Shown: positions 53,063 to 62,199, counted from the first letter of the stretch. The stretch: DNA of 64,000 bases from VBCK01 sp036270655 (GCA_036270655.1 DATBCD010000037.1:1-64000), one strand, 5' to 3'. Numbers and translations: made by a program. The notes: generated by a model from the sequence alone, not told the origin.

Positions 53063-53992
53063 TCAGGCCCGGTCGGCGACGCGCTCGCCCAGCAGGCCCG
53101 ACGGCCGCAGGATCAGCACGGCACAGAGCACGATGAACGCGAACACGTCCTGGTAGTTGCTGCCGAAAATGCCGTTGGTCAGCTGGCCGATGTAACCGGC
53201 GCCGAGCGCCTCGATCAGCCCGAGCAGAATGCCGCCGAGCATTGCGCCGGCGATGTTGCCGATTCCGCCCAGTACCGCGGCGGTGAAGGCTTTGAGCCCC
53301 GGAATGAAGCCCATGTAGAAGTGGGCCACCTGGTAGGTCGCCTCGAGCATCACGCCGGCCACCGCCGCCAGGCCGGCTCCGATCGCGAACGTCATCGCGA
53401 TCACCGAGTCGGGGTTGACTCCCATCAGGCTGGCCACGCGCGGGTTTTCCGCGGTGGCGCGCATCGCGCGCCCCAGGCGCGTGGCCTGGACCAGCCACAG
53501 CAGCGAGCCCATGATCAGCGCTGCCAGCACGATCACCACCACCTTGGTCATGCTGATCGTCGCATTGCCGATATGCATCGGCGCCGCCGGCAGCAGCTGA
53601 GGAAAGCTCAGGTAATTGCGCCCCCAGATCAGCATCGCCAGGGTTTCGATCAGGATCGAAACTCCGATCGCGGTGATCAGCGGAGCCAGGCGGGGCGCGT
53701 GGCGCAGCGGGCGGTAGGCGACGCGCTCGATGATCAGGCTCAGCGATACGCACACCGGAACGGCCGCGACGATTCCCAGCACCAGCAGCAGCCATCCGGG
53801 CAGACCGGGCCACAGACCATGCAGCAGGCCGACCGCGCTCAGGGCGGCGAGGGCGCCGACCATCAGCACGTCTCCGTGCGCGAAATTGATCAGGTTCAGC
53901 ACGCCGTAGACCATCGTGTAGCCGAGCGCGATCAGCGCATACAGACTACCCAGCACCAGGCCGTTGATGACCTGCTGAACCAGCGTATCCAT
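53063..53992 (-). CDS. livH: Branched-chain amino acid ABC permease LivH
   Basis: A 309-residue permease starting MDTLVQQVINGLVLGSLYAL, the typical LivH opening, then GVLNLINFAHGDVLMVGALAAL. The coupling loop is LGRAMRATAENPRVASLMGVNPDSVIAMTF, and the end is DVFAFIVLCAVLILRPSGLLGERVADRA. The ATG has CAGGGGA upstream. The binding protein gene lies 122 bases upstream on the same strand; the gap holds a short hairpin around TCCCGGCCGGGA that may lower the amount of transcript reaching the permease genes. Confidence 0.93.
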   Translation of the reverse strand: MDTLVQQVINGLVLGSLYALIALGYTMVYGVLNLINFAHGDVLMVGALAALSAVGLLHGLWPGLPGWLLLVLGIVAAVPVCVSLSLIIERVAYRPLRHAPRLAPLITAIGVSILIETLAMLIWGRNYLSFPQLLPAAPMHIGNATISMTKVVVIVLAALIMGSLLWLVQATRLGRAMRATAENPRVASLMGVNPDSVIAMTFAIGAGLAAVAGVMLEATYQVAHFYMGFIPGLKAFTAAVLGGIGNIAGAMLGGILLGLIEALGAGYIGQLTNGIFGSNYQDVFAFIVLCAVLILRPSGLLGERVADRA

Positions 53993-54114
53993 CGATCCGT
54001 CCCCTGGGCCTCTGTTTCAGTTGTTCTGGGCCCCACCGCGGCATCCCGGCCGGGACGCCTTCAACGCACGATGCACATTATGTGCCAGAGGAGACGGCCA
54101 CGCTTCGAGCCATG

Positions 54115-55263
54115 TCAGTGAAAGGCTGCCAGCAGGTCCAGCTTGCCGTCTTTCACGTCGTACACCGAGATCTCGCCGTTCTTCAGATCCCCGTGCTCGT
54201 CGAACTCGATATGTCCGGTCAGGCCCTCGAAACTGGTCTTGGGCATCGCGTCGACCACCGCAAGCCGGTCAGGACGGCCGGCGCGCTTGATGGCGTCGAC
54301 GATCGCGAAGACGGCGTCGTATGAGTAGGGCGAATAGCGCTGGCATTCGATACCGAACTTCTGCTTGTACCTTTTCTGGAAATCCTCACCCTTGGGCATC
54401 TTCTCCAGCGCACGGCCCGCGACCGAGCAGGTCAGCGCGCCCGATGCGTCGCCCGCGATCGTGATGAATCCGGGATCGCAGGAGCCGTCGCCCGCCAGCA
54501 GGGGCTCTTTCATGCCGAGCTCCTTCATCTGCCGCGCCATCGGGGCCGCCACGCTGTCCATGCCTCCGAACATCACCAGGTCGGGCTTCATCGACCGGAT
54601 CTTGGTCAGGATCGCGTTGAAATCGCTCGCCCTGTTGGTGGTGAATTCGCGATCGATCACCTCCAGCCCCTTTTCCTTGCCGACGCGCTCGAATACATCG
54701 GCCAGTCCCTGCCCGTACTGGGTGCGGTCATCGACGATGGCCACCCGCTTGGCCTTCATCTGGCTGGAGGCGAAGGCGGCCAGCACGGCGCCCTGTTGAT
54801 TGTCGTTGGCCACCACGCGATAGGTCGTGCGGAACCCCTGCAGGGTGTACTTCGGATTGGTCGCCGACGGCGAGATCTGCACGACGTTGGCGTCTGCGTA
54901 GATGCGCGAGGCGGGAATCGAAGTTCCCGAATTCAGGTGGCCGACGACCGCCACCACGCCCTCGTCGACCAGCTTCTGCGCCGCCAGCGTGCCCTCCCGC
55001 GGGTCGGCCTTGTCGTCTTCTCCGACCAGCTCCAACCGGTAGGTCTTGTCGCCGAGTTTTACTCCGCCAGCGGCGTTGATGTCGTCCACCGCCATTCTGG
55101 CCCCATTTTCGTTGTCCTTGCCCAGATGGGCGATTTCCCCGGTCAGCGGGGCGGCCGACCCGATCCGGATCACCGGTCCCTGATCGGCGCCGCCGGGTTT
55201 GCAGGCGGTCAACGCGAAGGCCGTGATCAAGGCGGCCCAGAGTGCAGCGATCTTGTATGGCAT
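54115..55263 (-). CDS. livJ: Branched-chain amino acid binding lipoprotein LivJ/LivK type
   Basis: A 382-residue periplasmic binding protein. It has a lipoprotein signal with lipobox LTAC (LITAFALTACKPGG), then IRIGSAAPLTGEIAHLGKDNENGARMAVDDINAAGGV, the classical type I periplasmic binding start. Ligand-site blocks include VVGHLNSGTSIPASRIYADANV and ISPSATNPKYTLQGF, then YSYDAVFAIVDAIKRAG. ATG 55263 has GGAG upstream; 16 codons before it are dropped. First gene of the liv operon. The exact ligand (Leu, Ile, Val or an aromatic acid) cannot be told. Confidence 0.92.
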   Translation of the reverse strand: MPYKIAALWAALITAFALTACKPGGADQGPVIRIGSAAPLTGEIAHLGKDNENGARMAVDDINAAGGVKLGDKTYRLELVGEDDKADPREGTLAAQKLVDEGVVAVVGHLNSGTSIPASRIYADANVVQISPSATNPKYTLQGFRTTYRVVANDNQQGAVLAAFASSQMKAKRVAIVDDRTQYGQGLADVFERVGKEKGLEVIDREFTTNRASDFNAILTKIRSMKPDLVMFGGMDSVAAPMARQMKELGMKEPLLAGDGSCDPGFITIAGDASGALTCSVAGRALEKMPKGEDFQKRYKQKFGIECQRYSPYSYDAVFAIVDAIKRAGRPDRLAVVDAMPKTSFEGLTGHIEFDEHGDLKNGEISVYDVKDGKLDLLAAFH

Positions 55264-55316
55264 GTCGGCTCCAGGTCTCTGCGGAAGCGGAATCGAAAAT
55301 TCTACTTTCAAAATAG

Positions 55317-55342
55317 GGCGGGGCGCCCAAGAGCGCCCCGCC
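55317..55342 (-). terminator. Terminator of the cytochrome c gene
   Basis: GGCGGGGCGC, loop of six, GCGCCCCGCC forms a perfect 10-base stem. On the minus strand it lies 18 bases after the cytochrome stop and is followed by CTATTTTG, a short T-rich tail. It also lies just ahead of livJ, so it separates the two units. Confidence 0.65.
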
Positions 55343-55360
55343 GGCCAGGCTTGCGGCCGA

Positions 55361-55672
55361 TTATTTAAGGGAGAGGACCCATTTGACCAGCTGGAGGGAC
55401 TCGGCCTCGTTCACCTGCGGGTTGGCCGGCATCGGGATCTGCCCCCACACGCCGACTCCGCCTTCGCGCACTTTCTTGGCCAGCCGGGCGGCCGCGTCCT
55501 TGTCGTTTTCATACTTCCTGGCGACGTCCTTGTACGCGGGGCCGACCAGCTTCTTGTCGACTGCGTGGCAGGCCAGGCAATTCTTCTGCTTGGCGAGTTC
55601 CAGCTGGGCGGATGCGGCCGTGCTGATCAGCATGGCGCCGATGGCCGCAAGAACGGCGATAACGCGTGTCAT
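55361..55672 (-). CDS. Class I cytochrome c (c551/c552 type)
   Basis: A 103-residue periplasmic cytochrome with a signal peptide (VIAVLAAIGAMLISTAASA). The haem site is CLACHAVDKKLVGPAYKDVA and the axial Met is in WGQIPMPANPQV. The size and the conserved GPAYKDVA block match small electron carriers such as c551, which feed terminal oxidases or denitrification enzymes. ATG 55672 is preceded by AGGAGAA; 20 codons upstream are dropped. A single-gene unit ended by the hairpin at 55317-55342. Confidence 0.93.
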   Translation of the reverse strand: MTRVIAVLAAIGAMLISTAASAQLELAKQKNCLACHAVDKKLVGPAYKDVARKYENDKDAAARLAKKVREGGVGVWGQIPMPANPQVNEAESLQLVKWVLSLK

Positions 55673-55883
55673 CAAGGTTTCTCCTGAACAAGTGGTCAAA
55701 AGGGCGGTAAGAGGGCCGAGCAGCACGGGCAATGCAGTCCGAAGGGACTACCGGGTTTCCCTGATGTTAACGTACCCGCCGCGTCGATCGTTGACCTGAC
55801 CTGAATCGAGAAGCGATCGCGCGGCAGGGGCAGGCCGTTATAGTTCGAACTACGTTGCCTGGGGACGCGGGGAACATCGAGCG

Positions 55884-56135
55884 ATGTGGCTGATCTGGAT
55901 CGGCGTGGCCGTAATGGTGCTGCATTTTTTGGGCATCGGGCCGTTCGCCGACCTGAAATGGTACTTTTGGGCGTTGCCGTTCGGGCTTGCGGTATTCTGG
56001 TTCGAGGTCATCGAACGCACCTTCGGGCTGGACCGCAAGAAGAGCTTCGACGAGATCGACCGGGCCAAGCGCAAGCGGATCCAGAAGGCGCTCGGAGATC
56101 ACGCGCAGCCAGGCAAGGCCAAGTCGCGCCGGTAG
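55884..56135 (+). CDS. Small Trp-rich membrane protein
   Basis: An 83-residue protein in the style of the beta-proteobacterial small Trp-rich family. It has two hydrophobic segments (WLIWIGVAVMVLHFLGIGPFA and WYFWALPFGLAVFWFEVIE) followed by a cationic tail (DRKKSFDEIDRAKRKRIQK). Function unknown. This family is found mainly in Burkholderiales, which supports the taxonomic guess. GGGGA lies upstream of the ATG. Confidence 0.82.
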   Translation: MWLIWIGVAVMVLHFLGIGPFADLKWYFWALPFGLAVFWFEVIERTFGLDRKKSFDEIDRAKRKRIQKALGDHAQPGKAKSRR

Positions 56136-56192
56136 GCGGGCATGGGCAGGCCGAGACGGCCCGCCCGCACACTCACTTTTCAGTGGGACGTC

Positions 56193-59100
56193 TCAGCTGC
56201 AGGCGCCGGTAAAGCCGCACGCCGTACAGAACTCGCAGCCGTCGCGCTTGATCATGGCCGCGGCGCCGCAGCTCGGACACACCTTGCCTTTGATGGCCGC
56301 CGTTCCCAGCTCCACCGTCTTGCGCGTCTGGGGCATCGCCAGGATGCCGACCGAATGGATCGCTCGTCCGTCGTCGTCCAGGATGCCCAGCACCTTGTAC
56401 CGGTGCAGCAGCAGCGCGGCGACGTAGGCGACCGTACTTGGATAGAGGGCCGAGCGCTCGGCCCCGGGCACCGGTGCCCAGAACTCGCCGTTCTGCTCGC
56501 CGAAGTTCAGCAGCTTCTTCAGCTTCAGGCCGATCCAGTTGGTGTCGACCACCCGCATGTCCAGCGACAGCAGCTTGCACAGCCCGTCCAGCACCTTCGG
56601 GTATTCGCCCGCCATCCACAGCGAGTAGGGGCGCCGGCTGCCGTCGGGCAGGTTGAGCTCCTTGACTCCGAGCACGAAGTCGTCGCCGGTGTTCGGATTG
56701 GAGACATCGACGGTCCAGCTCATCGTGCCGAGCGCACCGGCCTTGGGCTCCTTGCGCGAAAAAAGGGCATCGACCACCGGGGTCGGGTGCTTGTCGATCT
56801 CGCGGAAGGTGCCGAGCTCGTCGCAGCGCAGGTGCACGATGCGCGCGAACGCCGCCACCACGCCGCTGACCCACACGGGCTCGCCGGTGGGAGGGAATGG
56901 AATCTGGAAGCCCTGTTCGTCGCGCGACTTGGCCAGCGCGTCCAGCTTCATCTTCAGCCAGGCGCGGTCTTCCGAGCGCATGTCCATCGACAGCGTCTTG
57001 GCGATCGCGCCCAGGCCGCGCGGCTGCTCGGCCCCGTTGACCCAGACTTCGAACGGCATCGGCGGCGTGCCGACTTCGCCGATGAAGATCGCGAAAGACT
57101 CGTTGCGGGCCGGGATCTCGACCATGTAGGACCAGGCCATGTTGCCCGCGACCAGGTCGGGCCGGCCCGGCCACTTCAGGCTGGCCAGCGCCGGCCTGGG
57201 GGCCGAATCCAGCTTGACCCGGCGGTCGGCCTCGTCGCTCAAGTCCTGCGGAGCGAGCGCGCCGTCCTTGCGCACCGTCAGCACCTCGCCGATCACCTGG
57301 TTGGGCCGATACGTGGTGATGCCCTTCAGGCCCGCCTTCCAAGCCTGCAGATACAGGTCGCGGAAATCGTCGAACGGGTAGTCCTCCGGCACGTTGACGG
57401 TCTTGCTGACCGCCGCGTCGATGTACGGCTGCACTGCCGCGATCATCCGCATGTGGTCGATTGCGCGCATTTCCAGCGCTCCGACGAACGCCGGCGGCAG
57501 ATCGGACGGGTCACCGCCCATGTGCTTGTACAGGCGGAACGCGTAGTCCTCCACCGCGTAGTCCTGACGCGTGCCATCGGGCATGCGCTTTTTGCGGATG
57601 TAGGTCCAGGCGAACGTCGGCTCGATGCCGCCCGAGGCATTGCCGGCGAAAGCGAGCGAGATCGTTCCGGTCGGCGCGATCGACAGCAGGTGGGAATTGC
57701 GCACGCCGTGGCGCCGGATCAGATCCTGAAGGTCGTCCGGCAACCGCGACGCGCAATGGGGCGGCGCCAGGTAGGGCTCGGCGTCGAACAGCGGAAAGCG
57801 GCCCTTTTCCCGCGCCAGGCCGACCGACGCTTCGTAAGCGGCATCGCGCATCGCGCAGCTGATGCGGCTGGCCATCGCGCGCGCCGCGTCCGTGTCGTAG
57901 CGCCGGTTCATCATCGTCAGCGCGTTGCCAAGGCCTGTAAAGCCCAGGCCGACCCGGCGTTTGTTCCTGGCCTCGATTTCCTGCTCGGGCAGCGGCCACA
58001 GCGTCGCGTCCAGCACGTTGTCGAGCGCGCGGATCGCCACCCCCACCACCTCGCGGAATCCATCGAAGTCGAACGCGGCGCTGTCGGCAAACGGATCGCG
58101 CACGAAACGGGTCAGGTTGATCGATCCGAGGCAGCAACAACCGTACGGGGGAAGACTCTGTTCGCCGCAGTTGTGCACGTACAGACCGTTCGCGTCGAAC
58201 GCGTGAATGTCCTGCACCCGCACGTCGAACACCGGTGCCGATCCCGCGTCGACCACCCCGTCGACTGTGACCCAGAACCGTTCCCGATTGGCGCTGCGTC
58301 GGTAGGACGCCAGCGATTCGGCCAGACGAGCGCGCTTTTCCGAGTCGCTGAATCCGACCAGGTCCGCGAACCGGATCAGGTTGTCGTTGGCGATTGCAAG
58401 CTCGTGCTGCGCGCGAATCGGGTACTCGCGCATTCCCCCGCGCCCGTCCGGCAACGCTTTGAAGCCGGCCTCGCGCCGTTCCGTGTAGATCGTTGAGACG
58501 ATGCCAAGCCGAAGCAGCATCCGTTGCACACACTCGAGCGTCTCAAGGTCCGACTGCGCGAGACGAACACTGACGCCTTTCTGCTGCGTGCCCTGTACCG
58601 ACCCATCGGTGTCGAACAAACCCCGCAAGAAGCCTCGATAGAACGACGCGGAGGCCAGCTCGATCGGCTTGCCGGGCCGCTTTGCCCCTGGCCGCAAGCC
58701 AAACGACTCGGCCAGGTCGCGCAACGGCGCCGATGTAAGACGCCATTCAGGCCGCCCGGACACCTGATGCCAGCCGCTGAAATCTGCCCGGTGGTGCAGC
58801 GTTTGAATCGCATCGCTGACTGCGTTCATCAGCGCACGAACGCGCAGCGGCGCGACGGGTGCCCCGTTCGCGACCGCCGCCGCAGGTACCCAGACCGACA
58901 AAACGGCGGTGTCTTGCTTGAGCGTTCCATCACCCACCAGGAACCCGAGCAGGTAGCCTTCAGCCTCGTTTCCACTCCCCGGCCAGCCGGAAAGCTCGCG
59001 ATGATTGTTAAGACACACACGATCGCCGGGCACGAGCTTGCCGGCTTCAAGCCATTGCCTCGTTTCGCCCAATCGCGACGAAGCCTGGATCCGGCGTACC

Positions 59101-60167
59101 TGGTGGTCGGCCGTCAGGCGCAGCCGGAATCCCTCACGCGTGCGCAGTTCGACCAACGGCTTGTGTCCTGTTGCAAAAAAACCCTCCGGACTCGACAGAT
59201 ACCGGTTTCCATCGACTACCAAGCAGTGTTCCTCACCGAGCAGATCCTCGACTTGGCGCGGCCCGTCGCTGGTCATCACCCAGGTGTCCGCCGGCACGCA
59301 CGGGTTGGTCGCCGCAATCGTCTCGCAGTACGACAGGTTGTTGTCGCGGTTGATCCGGTCGATGAACACCACGCCCGGCTCGGCGTGGTCGTAGGTCGAA
59401 TGCATGATCTGGTCGAACAACTCGCGCGCACGCACGCGCCGGTGCGTCCAGGTGCCGTCGGGTCGGCGCGCAGCCGTTTCCTTGTCGAACGGCTCGGCCG
59501 CGTGCCACAGCTCGATCTGGCCGCCGGTTTCCACCGCGCGCATGAACTCGTCGGTCACCGCCACCGACATGTTGAAGTTCGCGAGCGAGCCGTCGCTCTT
59601 GGCGTTGATGAAGTCTTCGATGTCCGGATGGTCGCAGCGCATCACGCCCATCTGGGCGCCGCGCCGGCTGCCGGCCGATTCGAGCGTCTCGCAGCTCTTG
59701 TCGAACACGCGCATGTAGGACAGCGGGCCGCTGGCCCGCGAGTGCGTGCCGTGAACCAGCGCGCCGCGCGGCCGGATCAGCGAGAAGTCGTACCCGACGC
59801 CGCCGCCGCGGCGCATCGTCTCGGCGGCCTGGTTCAGCGCCAGGTAGATCGACGGCACGCCATCGGTGCTGCCGCTGATGGCATCGCCGACCGGCTGCAC
59901 GAAGCAGTTGATCAGCGTGGCCGCAATGTCGGTGCCGGCGGCCGAATTGACCCGGCCGCCGGGAATGAAACCGGCCACCATCGCCTCGAAGAAGCGCTGC
60001 TCCCAGAATTCACGAAGCTCCGGCTTTTCGACTGCGGCCAGGCCGCGGGCGACCCGGCGGCGCACTTCGTCGGCCGTCTTTTCGCCCGCCTTCGCATACT
60101 TTTCGAGCAGCACGTCCAGGCTGATTGCCTGTTCGTCCAGCAGTGTTGCCGCCTGGTCGAGTTTCAT
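56193..60167 (-). CDS. nrdJ: Adenosylcobalamin-dependent ribonucleotide reductase with intein
   Basis: A 1324-residue precursor of class II ribonucleotide reductase, which makes deoxynucleotides with adenosylcobalamin as radical source. Host part: GGRVNSAAGTDIAATLINCF (redox Cys), then ETIAATNP | CGEQSLPPYGCCCLGSINL, where the first Cys after the bar is the thiyl radical residue. Later come RNSHLLSIAPTGTISLAFAG, a TSCPD-like C-terminal region, and a zinc ribbon tail (CPSCGAAAMIKRDGCEFCTACGF). The intein (58170-59300) splits the host at that Cys; without it the enzyme has 947 residues, normal for the long type. AGGGA precedes the ATG. No cobalamin riboswitch is visible in the short upstream gap. 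Confidence 0.95.
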   Translation of the reverse strand: MKLDQAATLLDEQAISLDVLLEKYAKAGEKTADEVRRRVARGLAAVEKPELREFWEQRFFEAMVAGFIPGGRVNSAAGTDIAATLINCFVQPVGDAISGSTDGVPSIYLALNQAAETMRRGGGVGYDFSLIRPRGALVHGTHSRASGPLSYMRVFDKSCETLESAGSRRGAQMGVMRCDHPDIEDFINAKSDGSLANFNMSVAVTDEFMRAVETGGQIELWHAAEPFDKETAARRPDGTWTHRRVRARELFDQIMHSTYDHAEPGVVFIDRINRDNNLSYCETIAATNPCVPADTWVMTSDGPRQVEDLLGEEHCLVVDGNRYLSSPEGFFATGHKPLVELRTREGFRLRLTADHQVRRIQASSRLGETRQWLEAGKLVPGDRVCLNNHRELSGWPGSGNEAEGYLLGFLVGDGTLKQDTAVLSVWVPAAAVANGAPVAPLRVRALMNAVSDAIQTLHHRADFSGWHQVSGRPEWRLTSAPLRDLAESFGLRPGAKRPGKPIELASASFYRGFLRGLFDTDGSVQGTQQKGVSVRLAQSDLETLECVQRMLLRLGIVSTIYTERREAGFKALPDGRGGMREYPIRAQHELAIANDNLIRFADLVGFSDSEKRARLAESLASYRRSANRERFWVTVDGVVDAGSAPVFDVRVQDIHAFDANGLYVHNCGEQSLPPYGCCCLGSINLTRFVRDPFADSAAFDFDGFREVVGVAIRALDNVLDATLWPLPEQEIEARNKRRVGLGFTGLGNALTMMNRRYDTDAARAMASRISCAMRDAAYEASVGLAREKGRFPLFDAEPYLAPPHCASRLPDDLQDLIRRHGVRNSHLLSIAPTGTISLAFAGNASGGIEPTFAWTYIRKKRMPDGTRQDYAVEDYAFRLYKHMGGDPSDLPPAFVGALEMRAIDHMRMIAAVQPYIDAAVSKTVNVPEDYPFDDFRDLYLQAWKAGLKGITTYRPNQVIGEVLTVRKDGALAPQDLSDEADRRVKLDSAPRPALASLKWPGRPDLVAGNMAWSYMVEIPARNESFAIFIGEVGTPPMPFEVWVNGAEQPRGLGAIAKTLSMDMRSEDRAWLKMKLDALAKSRDEQGFQIPFPPTGEPVWVSGVVAAFARIVHLRCDELGTFREIDKHPTPVVDALFSRKEPKAGALGTMSWTVDVSNPNTGDDFVLGVKELNLPDGSRRPYSLWMAGEYPKVLDGLCKLLSLDMRVVDTNWIGLKLKKLLNFGEQNGEFWAPVPGAERSALYPSTVAYVAALLLHRYKVLGILDDDGRAIHSVGILAMPQTRKTVELGTAAIKGKVCPSCGAAAMIKRDGCEFCTACGFTGACS
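58170..59300 (-). mobile_element. NrdJ intein with LAGLIDADG homing endonuclease
   Basis: A 377-residue in-frame protein insert (precursor residues 290-666). The N-terminal splice block is CVPADTWVMTSDGPRQVEDL. Block B is RLRLTADHQVRRI (TxxH). The C-terminal block is VFDVRVQDIHAFDANGLYVHN followed by host Cys. Both endonuclease motifs are there: EGYLLGFLVGDGTL and YRGFLRGLFDTDGSV, each with its acidic residue. All residues needed for splicing (Cys1, TxxH His, penultimate His, terminal Asn, +1 Cys) are intact. Parts are visibly poorer in G+C than the host gene: 30 of 60 bases in line 59161 against 44 of 60 in line 57001. Confidence 0.95.
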
Positions 60168-60193
60168 CGACGCATCCCTGATTGCAAGTATCT

Positions 60194-60199
60194 ATTATA
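60194..60199 (-). promoter_or_regulatory. Consensus -10 box of nrdJ promoter
   Basis: ATTATA on the plus strand is TATAAT on the minus strand, 27 bases before the nrdJ ATG. No good -35 hexamer is found at 16-18 bases, so an activator or extended element may help. A candidate only. Confidence 0.45.
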
Positions 60200-60260
60200 A
60201 AAGGCGCGCACTGTGGAAGCCGATTCCGGCCAAGAAATGCTCGCCGCCGGGATCGGCCTC

Positions 60261-60266
60261 TATACT
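60261..60266 (+). promoter_or_regulatory. Likely -10 box of cysB-type gene, leaderless start
   Basis: TATACT ends eight bases before the GTG start of the regulator gene, and no ribosome site lies between. This spacing would put the first transcribed base on or next to the start codon. -35 similarity is poor. Confidence 0.35.
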
Positions 60267-60273
60267 CGCGGCC

Positions 60274-61203
60274 GTGAATCTTCAGCAATTCCGATACTTG
60301 CGCGAAGCGGCCCGCCAGAAGCTGAACCTGACCGCGGCGGCCAAGACGCTGCACACCTCCCAGCCCGGCGTGTCCAAGGCCATTATCGAGCTGGAAGAGG
60401 AGCTGGGCCTGTCGATTTTCGCGCGGCACGGCAAGCGCATCCTGGGGCTGACCCCGCCCGGGCAGCAGGTGCTCGATGCGGCCGAGCGCATCATGACCGA
60501 GATCGACAACCTGAAAAAGCTCGCGCGCGACTATACGGGCAGCCCCGAAGGCACGCTGCGCCTGGCAACGACGCACACCCAGGCACGTTACGTGCTGCCG
60601 CCGGTGGTGCAGCGCTTCGCCGAGAAGTTTCCGCAGGTCCGGGTCAAGCTGCTGCAGGGAAATCCTCCGCAGATCGCTGCGATGGTGGCGGCCGGCCAGG
60701 CCGACGTCGGGATGGCGACCGAGACGCTGGCTGAGACGCCGGGGCTGAAATCGATTCCCGTGTTCGAATGGGAGCATGTGGTGGTGGTCAAGGCGCCGCA
60801 CCCGCTGGAGCGCTTTGCCCGCCATCCGGAGCGGCTCACTCTGAAGGAGCTGGCCAAGTATCCGATCGTCACGTACGAGGCGCACTTTTCGGGCCGCAGC
60901 CGGATCGACGCGGCGTTCGCAGCGGCCAGCATCGAGCCGTCGATCGTGCTGGAAGCGATCGACGCCGACGTGATCAAGACCTACGTGCTCGCAGGCATGG
61001 GCGTGGGGATCGTCGCGGACCTGGCGACACAGAATCATTCGGAGGGCCTGGTCGCTGTCAAATGCGGCGGGCATCTGTTCGGGCACAACACGACGCGCCT
61101 TGCGGTCAAGCAGGGCGCTTACTTGCGAGGATTTGTCTATGCGTTCATCGAGATGGCCGCTCCCGGCTGGGACAGAAGGCGGGTCGAGCAGGCATTTCGC
61201 TAG
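60274..61203 (+). CDS. cysB: CysB-type LysR-family regulator
   Basis: A 309-residue LysR-type regulator of the CysB branch, which controls sulfate assimilation genes in response to O-acetylserine. The winged helix is NLQQFRYLREAARQKLNLTAAAKTLHTSQPGVSKAIIELEEELG. The effector domain has TTHTQARYVLPPVVQRF, a signature of CysB, and later IDADVIKTYVLAGMGVGIVADLA. The GTG at 60274 matches the CysB N-terminus (MKLQQLRY in E. coli) and is preferred over the long open frame upstream. Starts divergently from nrdJ, 106 bases away. Confidence 0.9.
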   Translation: MNLQQFRYLREAARQKLNLTAAAKTLHTSQPGVSKAIIELEEELGLSIFARHGKRILGLTPPGQQVLDAAERIMTEIDNLKKLARDYTGSPEGTLRLATTHTQARYVLPPVVQRFAEKFPQVRVKLLQGNPPQIAAMVAAGQADVGMATETLAETPGLKSIPVFEWEHVVVVKAPHPLERFARHPERLTLKELAKYPIVTYEAHFSGRSRIDAAFAAASIEPSIVLEAIDADVIKTYVLAGMGVGIVADLATQNHSEGLVAVKCGGHLFGHNTTRLAVKQGAYLRGFVYAFIEMAAPGWDRRRVEQAFR

Positions 61204-61215
61204 CGCCCGGCCGAC

Positions 61216-62199
61216 GTGAAAGTCTGCGTGGTGGGTGCCGGCTCGATCGGCGCCACGATCGGCGCCAGGCTGGCGGCCGCGGGCGAGCAGGTGTGCCTGA
61301 TCGGCCGGGGCGCGCACCTTCAGGCCATGCGCAGCCAGGGACTGCGGTTCGTCGACCAGGTCGGGTCCCGCTCGGGTGTGTATCGGCTGCCGGCCAGCGC
61401 CGAGCCGTCCGATTTCGGCCCGCAAGACCTGGTGGTGATCGCGTTGAAGGCCTACTCGGTGCCGGCCATGCTGCCGCGGCTGGCTCCTCTGCTCGATTCG
61501 GGAACCGTGGTCCTGCCGGCGTTGAACGGTCTGCCGTGGTGGTACTTTTACCGGTCGCATGGGCCGTACGAGGGAATGCGGCTGCGGTCGCTCGATCCGG
61601 AAGGGACGATGGACGCCGCGCTGGACTGCGCGCGCGTGATCGGGTGCGTGGTCCACCTGGCCGCAGAGGTGCTGGAACCAGGGCGCGTTCAGCACACGGC
61701 CGGGCGCCGCCTGATCATCGGCGAGCCGGACGGCTCCGACTCCGTCAGGCTGCACCGGGTCGAGTCGGCGTTGCAGGCGGCCGATTTCCAGTGCGAGGTT
61801 TCGGCGCGGATCCGTCGCGACATCTGGAGCAAGCTGATCGGGAACCTCAGCTTCAATCCGGTCGCCGCGCTGACCGGCTACCGGATGGATCAGATCTGCA
61901 ACGACGCCGAGGTGCTGGACGTGATCCGTGAAGTGCTGCGGGAGGGCATCGAGGTGGCGGGCCGCCTGGACGTGACCGTCGGGATCACGATCGACCAGCG
62001 GATCGATGTGGCGCGGCAGCTTGGTGCGGCGCGCATCTCGATGCTGCAGGACCTGCAACAGCGCCGCCCGCTCGAGCTGGCGGCGATTGTCGGCGTGGTG
62101 ATCGAGCTGGCGGAGCTGACCGGCACGCCCGTGCCTTCCACCCGCGTGCTGCATGCACTGGTGCAGGCGCGGGCGCAGGCGCTCGGTATCCCGGTGTGA
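61216..62199 (+). CDS. 2-dehydropantoate 2-reductase family protein (paralogue 2)
   Basis: A 327-residue PanE/ApbA-type enzyme, which reduces ketopantoate with NADPH in pantothenate synthesis, or other 2-oxoacids. The NADPH site is VCVVGAGSIGATIGARLAAAG. The Lys is in LVVIALKAYSVPAML and the second catalytic block is IWSKLIGNLSFNPVAALTG, with both Lys and Asn, unlike paralogue 1 at 26405. The start is GTG 61216, twelve bases after the cysB-type stop, so it is read with that gene. Whether it is the true PanE cannot be settled. Confidence 0.85.
   Translation: MKVCVVGAGSIGATIGARLAAAGEQVCLIGRGAHLQAMRSQGLRFVDQVGSRSGVYRLPASAEPSDFGPQDLVVIALKAYSVPAMLPRLAPLLDSGTVVLPALNGLPWWYFYRSHGPYEGMRLRSLDPEGTMDAALDCARVIGCVVHLAAEVLEPGRVQHTAGRRLIIGEPDGSDSVRLHRVESALQAADFQCEVSARIRRDIWSKLIGNLSFNPVAALTGYRMDQICNDAEVLDVIREVLREGIEVAGRLDVTVGITIDQRIDVARQLGAARISMLQDLQQRRPLELAAIVGVVIELAELTGTPVPSTRVLHALVQARAQALGIPV

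Noticed and set aside
56142..58496. Plus-strand open frame of 784 codons opposite nrdJ
   Set aside because: Shadow of the nrdJ C-terminal half; no recognisable domain.
60168..60273. Cobalamin riboswitch upstream of nrdJ
   Set aside because: The gap is only 106 bases and holds no B12-box-like sequence or room for the aptamer.
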